The position numbers were made by a program, and so were the translations under genes. Shown one piece after another: positions 37,910 to 45,939 of a stretch of 64,000 bases of DNA (position 1 is the first letter of the stretch; each line of letters begins with the position of its first letter). The DNA is from a gamma proteobacterium NOR5-3 (lineage in GTDB: Bacteria > Pseudomonadota > Gammaproteobacteria > Pseudomonadales > Halieaceae): positions 558,924 through 622,923 of the forward strand of contig DS999406.1 in assembly GCA_000158155.1 (NCBI GenBank). The letters are read 5' to 3'. A model generated the notes under the pieces. The model searched no databases. It was not told the origin of the DNA and worked only from the letters and a program-made list of their open reading frames with translations.

Positions 37910-38247
37910 AATGAAATCCTTGGGTATGCGGAATAAAACCGCGCAAATTTTACCAGTAATGACGACTACTTCGCAGTGCGCAATAGTGACTATTCCTTTG
38001 TCACACTTGGCAACAATCTTAGGTGTTACACTCGATAACACACCAGCATCTCACGTGCAGCCCATCGTGTTTAAGCTGCAACTGACCGATTTTGCCTGCG
38101 TAGGCGCAGCGCGTCGAAGAGAAATACGTGACAAGCTAAGGTATTGGTTCACGGCAAATCGTGTATTACTGTTTGCCAAAAGCGGGTGTCCAGTGAGCGA
38201 TAACCACGCTCAGGTGGCCAAAAATGACAAAGGAAACGAGATAAGCG
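37910..38247. other. Intergenic region between tolC and DUF1249 gene
   Basis: This 338-bp stretch should hold the divergent promoters of tolC and the DUF1249 operon. In enterobacteria nudF (ADP-ribose pyrophosphatase) sits here, and no Nudix box or credible ORF is seen. A plus-strand open frame crossing it has no ribosome site and no recognisable family features. Confidence 0.5.
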
Positions 38248-38769
38248 GTGATAAAAGGCTCGTATAAAGTCGATTTGCGCGCATTACATGCCCTGTGCGA
38301 GGCCAATTACGCGCGGATGCTGCGTTTGTTTTCGGACTATGAGAGCCGCAATAGCAGGCGGTTCTCGGTAGATGGCGCTCAAGTGCACATCGAAGTTATA
38401 GAACGCAGCCGTTACACCACCTTATTTTCGCTCAAGAGTTATCCGGGCTCTGGTGTCTCTGGTGTCTCTGGTGTCTCTGGTGTCTCTGGTCTCTCTGGCG
38501 TTGAAAGTGCCAATGATGCCAAGTTGAACTGGTTAACGCCGTTGGTCATGGAAGTCCGGGCCTATCACGACGCGGGAATGATCGAGGTCGTGCGATTTCA
38601 GGCCGCTGGAAAAACCCAGGGTCGTTACGTCTATCCAAACCCTTCCATGCACCAGCAGGACGAAAAAAACCAACAAAATAGCTTTCTAGCGGATTGGCTG
38701 TCTCACTGCCTGCATCATGGTCAGGCGGATCTGGCTGGACTGTTAAAGCCCGGGGCCGAACACGCCTAG
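38248..38769 (+). CDS. DUF1249 (YqiB-like) protein with in-frame GVS repeat
   Basis: A conserved gammaproteobacterial cytoplasmic protein of unknown function, 173 residues. Conserved stretches are L-H-A-L-C-E-A-N-Y-A-R-M-L-R-L, V-I-E-R-S-R-Y-T-T and the C-terminal Y-P-N-P-S-M-H-Q-Q-D-E-K. Start GTG 38248. Between two predicted strands it carries a low-complexity insert of four G-V-S triplets and one G-L-S, encoded by 9-bp repeats. It lies 13 bp before cpdA, as in E. coli. Confidence 0.85.
   Translation: MIKGSYKVDLRALHALCEANYARMLRLFSDYESRNSRRFSVDGAQVHIEVIERSRYTTLFSLKSYPGSGVSGVSGVSGVSGLSGVESANDAKLNWLTPLVMEVRAYHDAGMIEVVRFQAAGKTQGRYVYPNPSMHQQDEKNQQNSFLADWLSHCLHHGQADLAGLLKPGAEHA
38452..38496 (+). 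repeat. 9-bp coding microsatellite (GGTGTCTCT)n
   Basis: Four perfect copies of GGTGTCTCT (38452-38487) and one variant GGTCTCTCT (38488-38496) in frame inside the DUF1249 gene. Copy-number change would add or remove three residues without a frameshift. Confidence 0.95.
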
Positions 38770-38782
38770 GGGCGATGTATTC

Positions 38783-39619
38783 ATGAGTGATATTCAAAAC
38801 AGTGTTCGTGAACTGAGTGTGCAGGGCGAGACCGTCCGCGTAGTGCAGCTCACGGACACCCATTTAAAGACGCATGATGGCGGTAAGCTGTTGGGCCTGA
38901 ACACCGACTATTCCCTTCAGGCGATTGTCGATCTGGTTAAGAGAGAGTTTCCCGGGCCTGACTTTGTGCTGGGCACGGGGGATCTTGCTGACTCTGGTGC
39001 GGGCGATGCCTATCGCCGGCTAATTGGTTATTTTGATCAGGTCAGTCCCGTGCATTTTTGGCTGCCGGGCAATCACGATCTTCGTGATGTGATGATTGAT
39101 GTTGGGGGCGCTGAGCGTGTTCCCGGCGAAATTCGTGTCGGTGCCTGGCAAATCGTCATGCTCGACTCCCAGTTGCCCGGCGAAGTCGGGGGTCATTTGG
39201 GGCGTGGCGAGTTGCAGCGCCTGGAAGAGTGCCTCAACGCGGGCGCCGAAGCAGAGCTGCATACCCTGATTTGCCTGCATCATCAGCCCGTTCCCATTGG
39301 CTGTGATTGGCTTGACGAGCAAATGGTGGCTGATGCGGATTCGTTTTTCGAGATCCTGGGCCGCTATCCTCGGGTTCGGGCAGTGCTGTGGGGCCATGTG
39401 CATCAGGAGTTGGATCAGCAGTGCGAAGACTTACGGTTGCTGTGCACTCCGTCGACCTGCGTGCAGTTTCTTCCCCAGCAGGTTGATTTTGCGGTGGATA
39501 CCCGGGCTCCCGGTTACCGCTGGCTGGAACTGGACGCCGATGGGACTATCAGAACTGACGTGTCCCGTGCCGTTTCACAGGTCTTCCCTGTGGATCGGGA
39601 GGCCTCGGGCTACCTCTAG
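38783..39619 (+). CDS. cpdA: 3',5'-cyclic AMP phosphodiesterase
   Basis: A 278-residue calcineurin-like metallophosphoesterase that degrades cAMP. Metal motifs are visible in order: T-D-T-H, G-D-L-A-D-S-G-A, G-N-H-D-L-R and L-H-H-Q-P with W-G-H-V-H. ATG 38783 lies 13 bp after the DUF1249 gene. Position beside the YqiB-like gene and parE supports the CpdA assignment over other phosphoesterases. Confidence 0.92.
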   Translation: MSDIQNSVRELSVQGETVRVVQLTDTHLKTHDGGKLLGLNTDYSLQAIVDLVKREFPGPDFVLGTGDLADSGAGDAYRRLIGYFDQVSPVHFWLPGNHDLRDVMIDVGGAERVPGEIRVGAWQIVMLDSQLPGEVGGHLGRGELQRLEECLNAGAEAELHTLICLHHQPVPIGCDWLDEQMVADADSFFEILGRYPRVRAVLWGHVHQELDQQCEDLRLLCTPSTCVQFLPQQVDFAVDTRAPGYRWLELDADGTIRTDVSRAVSQVFPVDREASGYL

Positions 39620-39722
39620 ACTTTTTTTGCCACTTAAGCGCCGGCGCAGTGCAGTTCTGCGGCGTTTTTGAGTCCTCCCGTGTACAATGCCGCGGTCTTT
39701 CCAATCAGGCGATTTTCCCGCA

Positions 39723-41609
39723 GTGAGCGATTATTCTTCTGAATCTATTGAGGTCCTCACAGGCCTTGAACCGGTGCGCAAACGCCCCGGTATGTATACC
39801 GACACCACACGCCCCAATCACCTGGCTCAGGAGATCATCGATAACAGTGTCGATGAGGCACTGGCGGGTTTTGCGCGGCAGATAGATGTGGTGCTGCATA
39901 CCGATGGGTCTTTGTCCGCCAGTGATGATGGACGCGGAATGCCGGTGGATATGCATCCCGAGCAAAAGAAGCCCGGCGTCGAAGTGATTTTATGCACCCT
40001 GCACGCCGGGGGTAAGTTCTCCAGTAAAAACTACCAGTTCAGCGGTGGTCTCCATGGCGTTGGTGTGTCCGTGGTGAATGCCTTGTCAAAGCAACTGACG
40101 GTCACCATTCGCCGGGACGGTGAGGTTCACCAGATGAGCTTTGCCGGCGGCGAAAAGACCTCGGAACTTGAGGTGATTGATACCTGCGGCAAGCGTAATA
40201 CCGGCACCAATGTGCGTTTTACGCCGGATCCCCAGTACTTTGATTCCATTAATTTTTCGGTGCCCAGGCTGCAACATGTACTGCGCGCCAAGGCTGTGCT
40301 CTGCCCGGGACTTCGGGTTACTTTTTTTGATGAGAAGAAAAACGAGAAAGAAGAGTGGTACTACGAAGACGGCCTCACCGACTATCTACTGTCGGCCACA
40401 GATGGATTTACAACGCTGCCCACCGAGCCATTTACCGGCAGCTTTAGCGGCAGCACCGAAGCCGTTGATTGGGCGGTGCAGTGGCTGCCCGAGGGCGGTG
40501 AACTGATTACCGAGTCCTACGTAAACCTGATCCCCACGGCCCAGGGTGGTACGCACGTCAATGGTCTGCGCACGGGTCTTCTGGACGCCATGCGGGACTT
40601 TTGCGAGATTCGCTCCTTGTTGCCCCGGGGCGTCAAGCTCGCGCCGGATGACATTTGGGAGCGCTGTAGTTATGTGCTGTCTTCCAAGCTCGAAGATCCG
40701 CAGTTCTCAGGACAGACCAAAGAACGTCTGAGCTCCCGGGAGGCTGCGGCCTTTGTATCCGGCGTTGCCAAAGATGCCTTTAGTCTATGGTTGAACCAGC
40801 ACACCAGCGATGCCGAAGCCCTCGCCGAACTATGCATCAATACGGCCCAGCGCCGTCTGCGCAGCGCAAAAAAGGTTGTGCGCAAAAAAGTGAGCGCTGG
40901 CCCTGCCTTACCCGGAAAGCTTGCGGACTGCTCCGGTGAGGACATCTCCCGCACGGAACTATTCCTGGTCGAGGGTGACTCTGCGGGCGGTAGCGCAAAA
41001 CAGGCACGGGATCGCGAGATTCAGGCGATTCTGCCGCTGCGCGGAAAGATCCTGAATACCTGGGAAGTCGATTCTCAGGAGATTCTGGCATCTCAGGAAG
41101 TGCACAATATCTCCATCGCCCTGGGGATTGACCCCGCTGACGATGACCTGTCAGGTCTGCGCTACGGCAAGGTCTGCATCCTCGCCGATGCCGATTCCGA
41201 TGGTCTGCACATTGCCACGCTGATCTGCGCATTATTTGTGCGGCATTTTCGGCCCCTGGTGTCGGCAGGTCATGTGTATGTCGCCATGCCGCCGTTGTAT
41301 CGCATCGATATTGGCAAAGAAGTGTTCTACGCCCTTGATGAGGCCGAAAAGCAGGGCATTCTGGATCGCATAGAAGCGGAAAAGAAGCGCGGCAAGGTCA
41401 ACGTGCAGCGCTTTAAGGGTCTGGGTGAAATGAACCCACTGCAACTTCGAGAGACCACCATGAGCCCGGACACCCGACGTCTGGTGCAATTGCGTTTGGA
41501 AGCAGGCGACGAGACTAACGAAATGCTGGATATGTTGCTGGCCAAAAAACGCGCCGGCGATCGCAAGTCCTGGTTAGAGACCAAGGGTGATCTGGCCGAG
41601 GTGCTGTAG
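39723..41609 (+). CDS. parE: DNA topoisomerase IV subunit B
   Basis: ATPase subunit of topoisomerase IV, which unlinks daughter chromosomes. From GTG 39723 it has 628 residues, matching ParE family N-termini (S-D-Y-S-S-E-S-I-E-V-L-T-G-L-E-P). The GHKL site is seen in I-I-D-N-S-V-D-E-A-L, D-D-G-R-G-M-P and G-G-L-H-G-V-G-V-S-V-V-N; the TOPRIM domain has E-G-D-S-A-G-G-S-A. An ATG at 39687 would add 12 residues unlike the family, and TACAAT at 39683-39688 overlaps it as a possible -10. Confidence 0.96.
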   Translation: MSDYSSESIEVLTGLEPVRKRPGMYTDTTRPNHLAQEIIDNSVDEALAGFARQIDVVLHTDGSLSASDDGRGMPVDMHPEQKKPGVEVILCTLHAGGKFSSKNYQFSGGLHGVGVSVVNALSKQLTVTIRRDGEVHQMSFAGGEKTSELEVIDTCGKRNTGTNVRFTPDPQYFDSINFSVPRLQHVLRAKAVLCPGLRVTFFDEKKNEKEEWYYEDGLTDYLLSATDGFTTLPTEPFTGSFSGSTEAVDWAVQWLPEGGELITESYVNLIPTAQGGTHVNGLRTGLLDAMRDFCEIRSLLPRGVKLAPDDIWERCSYVLSSKLEDPQFSGQTKERLSSREAAAFVSGVAKDAFSLWLNQHTSDAEALAELCINTAQRRLRSAKKVVRKKVSAGPALPGKLADCSGEDISRTELFLVEGDSAGGSAKQARDREIQAILPLRGKILNTWEVDSQEILASQEVHNISIALGIDPADDDLSGLRYGKVCILADADSDGLHIATLICALFVRHFRPLVSAGHVYVAMPPLYRIDIGKEVFYALDEAEKQGILDRIEAEKKRGKVNVQRFKGLGEMNPLQLRETTMSPDTRRLVQLRLEAGDETNEMLDMLLAKKRAGDRKSWLETKGDLAEVL

Positions 41610-41643
41610 TGCTGATCCAGTGCTGATGCAACGCCGATCCAGC

Positions 41644-42834
41644 TCATGCGCCGGTACTGTAGCCAGATCCGAACTGCACCATTAGGTCTTCTCTTTTTGC
41701 GGGCAGCACATTCAATTTAGACAGGTCACCCCCTGCCCAGGCCACTACACGCTTGTCCATCAGGGCGAACCACAGTGGTGGGATCAGCGCGATGGCAAAC
41801 ATCAGCGGATAACCACTGGGCAGTTCCGGTAAGTCATCAAAGCTGCGCAGACTCTGGTAGCGGCGAGTGGCATTGGCGTGATGATCGGAATGACGTTGCA
41901 GGTTGAACAAAATCAGATTGGACATGATGTGGTTTGAGTTCCAGGAGTGGTGTGGCTGGCACTGTTCGTAGCGTCCGTTCTCCAGCTTCTTGCGCAGCAG
42001 TCCGTAGTGTTCAACATAGTTCGCGCTGGTGAGAATCCCAAACCAGCCCCACAGTGCCTGCAGGAAGAGGTAGGGCACCATGATCCAGCCAAAAGCCAGC
42101 AACAGACCTCCGTAAAGTAGGACCGTGATCAAAGTGGGTTGTAGTACTTCGTTTTGCAGGGTCCAGGGGCCACCACGGCCTTGGCGGGCCAGACGGCTCT
42201 TCTCGGATGTCCATGCTCGGCGCACCGCATTGGGGATCTCCCAGGTCGCAAAACCGTAAATTGATTGACCCATTTTGGCGCTAGCCGGATCAATCGGCGT
42301 AGCCACATCAACATGGTGGCCGCGATTGTGCTCGATAAGAAAGTGTCCGTAACCGACTACCGCTAGAACAATTTTTGCCAACCAGCGCTCTGTGGTGGTT
42401 TTCTTGTGGCCAAGTTCATGCCCGGTGTTTATGGCCAAGCCGTTGACTACGCCCACAGAGAGCGCGAGTCCAAGGATGGCGTGCCAGGGAAGGTTCTGGG
42501 TGCCCACGACATAGGCCGTGTAAATCAGCGTGAAGTAATGGATGGGCACAGTGAGGTAGGTCAGCACTCGGTAATAACGGTCGGCCTCAAGCTGGGGTAC
42601 GACTTCCTCCGGGGGGTTGCTCTTGTCGGTAGGAAGCAGGTGATCAACGATGGGTACCAGGCAGTACCACACGATCAAGGTTCCCCAAAACCAGATCATC
42701 TGACCAGAGCCTGCCGCCAACCAGCAGGAGATTGCAGGCATGAGCGGCCAGAAGAGTGAAAGGGACCATAACCAGCGGCGCCGATCGGTATAGGTGATGG
42801 TCTGACCATCAGCGCTCAAAGCTTGAAGTGACAT
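41644..42834 (-). CDS. alkB: Alkane 1-monooxygenase (AlkB-type membrane hydroxylase)
   Basis: A 396-residue inner-membrane non-heme diiron enzyme that hydroxylates medium-chain alkanes. Histidine boxes are complete: H-E-L-G-H, E-H-N-R-G-H-H, L-Q-R-H-S-D-H-H and the alkane-specific N-Y-V-E-H-Y-G-L. Five or six hydrophobic helices surround them. No rubredoxin or rubredoxin reductase gene is beside it, so electron donors come from elsewhere. It is divergent from a LysR regulator across 99 bp, which suggests regulation by that protein. Confidence 0.95.
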   Translation of the reverse strand: MSLQALSADGQTITYTDRRRWLWSLSLFWPLMPAISCWLAAGSGQMIWFWGTLIVWYCLVPIVDHLLPTDKSNPPEEVVPQLEADRYYRVLTYLTVPIHYFTLIYTAYVVGTQNLPWHAILGLALSVGVVNGLAINTGHELGHKKTTTERWLAKIVLAVVGYGHFLIEHNRGHHVDVATPIDPASAKMGQSIYGFATWEIPNAVRRAWTSEKSRLARQGRGGPWTLQNEVLQPTLITVLLYGGLLLAFGWIMVPYLFLQALWGWFGILTSANYVEHYGLLRKKLENGRYEQCQPHHSWNSNHIMSNLILFNLQRHSDHHANATRRYQSLRSFDDLPELPSGYPLMFAIALIPPLWFALMDKRVVAWAGGDLSKLNVLPAKREDLMVQFGSGYSTGA

Positions 42835-42933
42835 GGGTGCATCCTTTTTAGATTTATTCGGCTGATGAACAATGACACAGGCGCCATTTTGTAGTCCAAT
42901 TCATTAAATTCATAAAATCAATAAATTTTTGTC
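42835..42933. promoter_or_regulatory. alkB-LysR divergent promoter region
   Basis: A 99-bp AT-rich gap. Near the LysR start lie two direct 9-bp copies, AATTCATTA (42898-42906) and AATTCATAA (42907-42915). These could be binding sites for the regulator, but no clear -35/-10 pair was fixed. Confidence 0.4.
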
Positions 42934-43857
42934 ATGACCGAATCTCTCCGACAATTGCGGCATGTCCTTGCCCTTTGCGAGCATAGAAACTATCGGCGTG
43001 CCGCCGAATCGCTGGGCCTGACCCAGTCCGCACTATCCGTGAGTATTCGCCGTCTTGAGGATGACTACGGAGTAGCCCTGTTTGAGCGGGGGCAAAGCGG
43101 GGTGCATGCCACGGAGTTTGGGGAGATCATCGCTCGCACTGCGCGGACGACGCTGGGCAACATCGATCAGGCGCGGAGAGAGGTAGAGCTTTTGAGCAAC
43201 CTCAACAGTGGGCGAGTGGTGATCGGCTCTGATCCATGGATGGCGGACAGGATCGTGGCTCCCGCGCTCGCGCGCTTATTGCGCAAATATCCCAAGCTGC
43301 GTTTCCGCCTGCGCACCCACGGTTGGGACGAATTGCAGGAGGACTTGCTCGCGCGCAACGTAGATGTCTACGTGGGCTCCCGGTTGGAAAATGTGCACTC
43401 AGGTATTCACACGCAGTCTTTTGCTCTGTCCTCTCCCGTGATTATCTGTCGGCGGGATCACCCCTTAACCCGGTTGCCAGCCCTGTATATCGAGGACGTT
43501 CTGCCCTACCCACTTCTTGTACCGAAACTCCCGGGCTGGTATCTCGATTGGTTGGGAGAGCAGTACAGCACGACGCGTTCCAGCGAAGAGCTTCACGACC
43601 TGTTTTTACGCGCCGACGATTTAACCGTCATTCGCCGTATCGTGAAAGAAACAGATGCTGTTACTGCGAGCCTGTTCAATACCTTTCCACCGGACCTGTC
43701 TTCAGCAGACTTTTCCATGCTGCATATCGCGGACTTGTCGCACATTGCCTCGCCTGGCGTTATTGCCACGCTCTCGGACCGGCCCATACCGGGGGCCCTG
43801 CAGGGCTTTATCGACGAGGTGCTGTTGGAGATACAGAGTCTAGGGGCTATGACTTGA
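42934..43857 (+). CDS. LysR family transcriptional regulator
   Basis: A 307-residue regulator with an N-terminal winged helix-turn-helix (L-R-Q-L-R-H-V-L-A-L...R-R-A-A-E-S-L-G-L-T-Q-S-A-L-S-V-S-I-R-R-L-E) and a C-terminal substrate-binding-type sensor domain. Divergent orientation to alkB is the classic arrangement for a LysR protein controlling its neighbour. The inducer, perhaps an alkane or alkanol, is inferred only from this context. Confidence 0.93.
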   Translation: MTESLRQLRHVLALCEHRNYRRAAESLGLTQSALSVSIRRLEDDYGVALFERGQSGVHATEFGEIIARTARTTLGNIDQARREVELLSNLNSGRVVIGSDPWMADRIVAPALARLLRKYPKLRFRLRTHGWDELQEDLLARNVDVYVGSRLENVHSGIHTQSFALSSPVIICRRDHPLTRLPALYIEDVLPYPLLVPKLPGWYLDWLGEQYSTTRSSEELHDLFLRADDLTVIRRIVKETDAVTASLFNTFPPDLSSADFSMLHIADLSHIASPGVIATLSDRPIPGALQGFIDEVLLEIQSLGAMT

Positions 43858-44077
43858 TGGCCGATGCCCGCGCTTTAACAACAGGGGATTCGTGCGACTG
43901 CATCAGCATGAATAGGCCGGCCGGTGGGATAACATCGCGCGGCAATCACTGGAGTAAATTCGAACGGCCTCTTCAGGTTTCGTTCATGGACGCTGCCCTC
44001 AGATGCTGATAGACAAGCTTGCCCAAGATCACCGACACTGCGAGTCAGTGTATTAACCGTAGGGGCATGACGTAGAA

Positions 44078-44599
44078 GTGAGCACTTACGTCGTACTGAT
44101 AAGAGGCATCAATGTGGGAGGCAAAAACCTGGTTCCCATGAAAGATTTAAAACTGCGCTTACAGGATGCAGGCTACGAAAATGTAGAGACCTATATTCAA
44201 AGCGGTAATGTGGCCCTTGGCGCGGATCATGATCCCTCGGATGAGATTGGGCCGTTGATCGCAAGCGCTTTTGGATTCGAGCCTGATGTGCTGACTCTTA
44301 GTGAAGAGCGATTTAGCGTTGCGTTGGCTAATAACCCCTTCGATGCTCCCGGCAATATGGTACACATCTACTTTTGTACAACCTCACCAAAGGTAGATCA
44401 GGCGAAGCTGAAATCACTCCTTGCCGCCTCCGAAAACTACGCCCTTAAAGGCGATGTGTTTTATCTCCACGCACCCGACGGCATCGGCCGCTCCAAGCTT
44501 GTGGCCAGGATCGAGTCCTGCCTGGGTGTTTCTGCTACGGGGCGCAACCTGAACACCGTGAGCAAAATCCAACTGATGCTGGATGCACAGCGGTCGTGA
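44078..44599 (+). CDS. DUF1697 family protein
   Basis: A 173-residue conserved protein of unknown role. It begins Y-V-V-L-I-R-G-I-N-V-G-G-K-N, the family hallmark, then T-Y-I-Q-S-G-N-V and a C-terminal S-K-L...A-T-G-R-N-L-N-T-V-S-K. Start GTG 44078. Its stop overlaps the start of the next small gene (GTGA). The 220 bp before it contain no gene. Confidence 0.9.
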   Translation: MSTYVVLIRGINVGGKNLVPMKDLKLRLQDAGYENVETYIQSGNVALGADHDPSDEIGPLIASAFGFEPDVLTLSEERFSVALANNPFDAPGNMVHIYFCTTSPKVDQAKLKSLLAASENYALKGDVFYLHAPDGIGRSKLVARIESCLGVSATGRNLNTVSKIQLMLDAQRS

Positions 44600-44952
44600 A
44601 AAAAACCGACAGGAAAACGGAACGGGCGCTGACAGCGGCCCTCACCCGGGTATGTGACTCGGCGCTCAAGGCCATCCCCGGCTTTGTGTGGATAACCCAC
44701 TTTGTTAACTACAGGGATTTTCCAAACTCCCTGGTGATTGTGAGTGTGTTCGGCACCGATGAGGAGTTGCATGAGGTATGCGGCATTCAGTTAGACCTCA
44801 AACTATGCGCCTTAGTCCAGCAGGAGTTAAGCGCGCTTGATGTGCCGATCAACATAAAAGCACACCAGATTCGTTGTGACACCGAAGAGGCCTGTGAGCG
44901 GGATAACGAGGGAAACTGGCAAGAACGCTATCGGTACTCTGCGCTGCACTAA
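44596..44952 (+). CDS. Conserved hypothetical protein
   Basis: A 118-residue soluble protein with a basic N-terminus (K-K-T-D-R-K-T-E-R), a W-I-T-H-F-V-N-Y segment and an acidic C-terminal tail. GTG start overlapping the DUF1697 stop indicates coupling. I do not recognise a named family with confidence. Confidence 0.7.
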   Translation: MKKTDRKTERALTAALTRVCDSALKAIPGFVWITHFVNYRDFPNSLVIVSVFGTDEELHEVCGIQLDLKLCALVQQELSALDVPINIKAHQIRCDTEEACERDNEGNWQERYRYSALH

Positions 44953-44972
44953 TCTTGTGTGGCTTACCTTTG

Positions 44973-45098
44973 TCAGAGGGCCACGCCGAGCGCTATGCCG
45001 ATGGCAATCCCGGCCCCGAGATTGTCTATGCCTGCTCCAATGGCGACGCCGATAGCGATACCAACGGCAATGCCAGCGGCGGGTGGCGTCCTTTTCAT
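44973..45098 (-). CDS. 41-residue glycine-zipper membrane peptide
   Basis: A short ORF with M-K-R-T-P-P, then two hydrophobic stretches rich in evenly spaced glycines (G-I-A-V-G-I-A-I-G-V-A-I-G and G-A-G-I-A-I-G-I-A-L-G) separated by I-D-N-L. The GxxxG spacing is typical of helices packing in membranes. Its ATG lies three bases after the stop of the upstream DUF6090-like gene, with GAAGAG as a possible ribosome site, so they would be co-translated. Function unknown; it might be a partner of that membrane protein. Confidence 0.55.
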   Translation of the reverse strand: MKRTPPAAGIAVGIAIGVAIGAGIDNLGAGIAIGIALGVAL

Positions 45099-45101
45099 GA
45101 T

Positions 45102-45791
45102 CTACTCTTCAGACAGGCTTTGCAGCAAAGCGACTACTTGAGATTGAGCGTCTTCCAGCATTGCAAGCAGACCTGTCCCGGGATATGCCACGTTGCCTAC
45201 GAGCAGCCGAAGCCCATTTTGGATGATGAGATTATTCCTCAGTGTATCCATAGCGAGGCGGTTTTCGGCGTTATCAGGCCATGGACCTGTTAAGTTCAGC
45301 CGTACGGTGGAGAACGTCGGGTCGTATAAATAGTTTTCGAAGTCTCGCGCTATGTGAGCCTCCAGGAATGTTATCTTTTCGTAGCTGGCGTACAGTTCCA
45401 AAAGCGCGGCACGAACATCGCTGTTTCTTATGAGCCGCAGGTTCCCGGAGTTGAGAACCTCATCCATGGTGTTGCGGTTGGGTGCGATGGCACGCGCCCC
45501 AAGAGAGCCGTAGTAGGCGCCAAAAAAAGCGGCCGGTGACGCATCGGGCTCATCAATCAGTTCAAGAAGCAGGTGGCCGTTTGCTAACTGAATTTGCCGA
45601 GAACTCTGTTCTTGCTCAAGCATAGCCAGGTCCAAACGCAGGTCCTGAGCAAAGCCTTCAAGATACTCCTCGCCCACCTCGCGCTCGTTGAGATCCTCGC
45701 GAAGGTTTTCTACGGCAAACGCCAGGGCAACACCTACAAACACCACTACGAGTTCAGTAATGTACTGACCAATCGGTCTACCTTCGGACAT
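45102..45791 (-). CDS. DUF6090-like membrane-anchored protein
   Basis: A 229-residue protein with one N-terminal transmembrane helix (about 8-27; I-T-E-L-V-V-V-F-V-G-V-A-L-A-F-A-V-E-N) followed by R-E-D-L-N-E-R and a long helical, acidic soluble part. The hydrophobic start followed by an N/E-rich segment fits the DUF6090 pattern, from memory. It is followed by the 41-residue glycine-zipper gene. Role unknown. Confidence 0.7.
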   Translation of the reverse strand: MSEGRPIGQYITELVVVFVGVALAFAVENLREDLNEREVGEEYLEGFAQDLRLDLAMLEQEQSSRQIQLANGHLLLELIDEPDASPAAFFGAYYGSLGARAIAPNRNTMDEVLNSGNLRLIRNSDVRAALLELYASYEKITFLEAHIARDFENYLYDPTFSTVRLNLTGPWPDNAENRLAMDTLRNNLIIQNGLRLLVGNVAYPGTGLLAMLEDAQSQVVALLQSLSEE

Positions 45792-45939
45792 GGTTGCGCC
45801 TTATCGTGTTCACAGTGTTCGCCAAATTGTTGTAGATAGGCTACTTTCTCGGTTCTCAAGTATCGCGTCGAAGTTGACACAAAGCGCGAGAGCGATCAAT
45901 CCACAGCATGACGTAGCCAAAGGGCCAGGAGAGTTTCAG

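Noticed and set aside
37857-38267. 136-codon ORF crossing the tolC upstream region
   Set aside because: No ribosome site, overlaps the tolC 5' end and shows no Nudix or other domain.
43236-44009. 257-codon plus-strand ORF
   Set aside because: It overlaps the LysR gene in another frame and its translation has no family features.
45790-45939. N-terminal extension of the M20 peptidase
   Set aside because: A signal peptide begins at 45940, after a ribosome site; the upstream part does not look coding.
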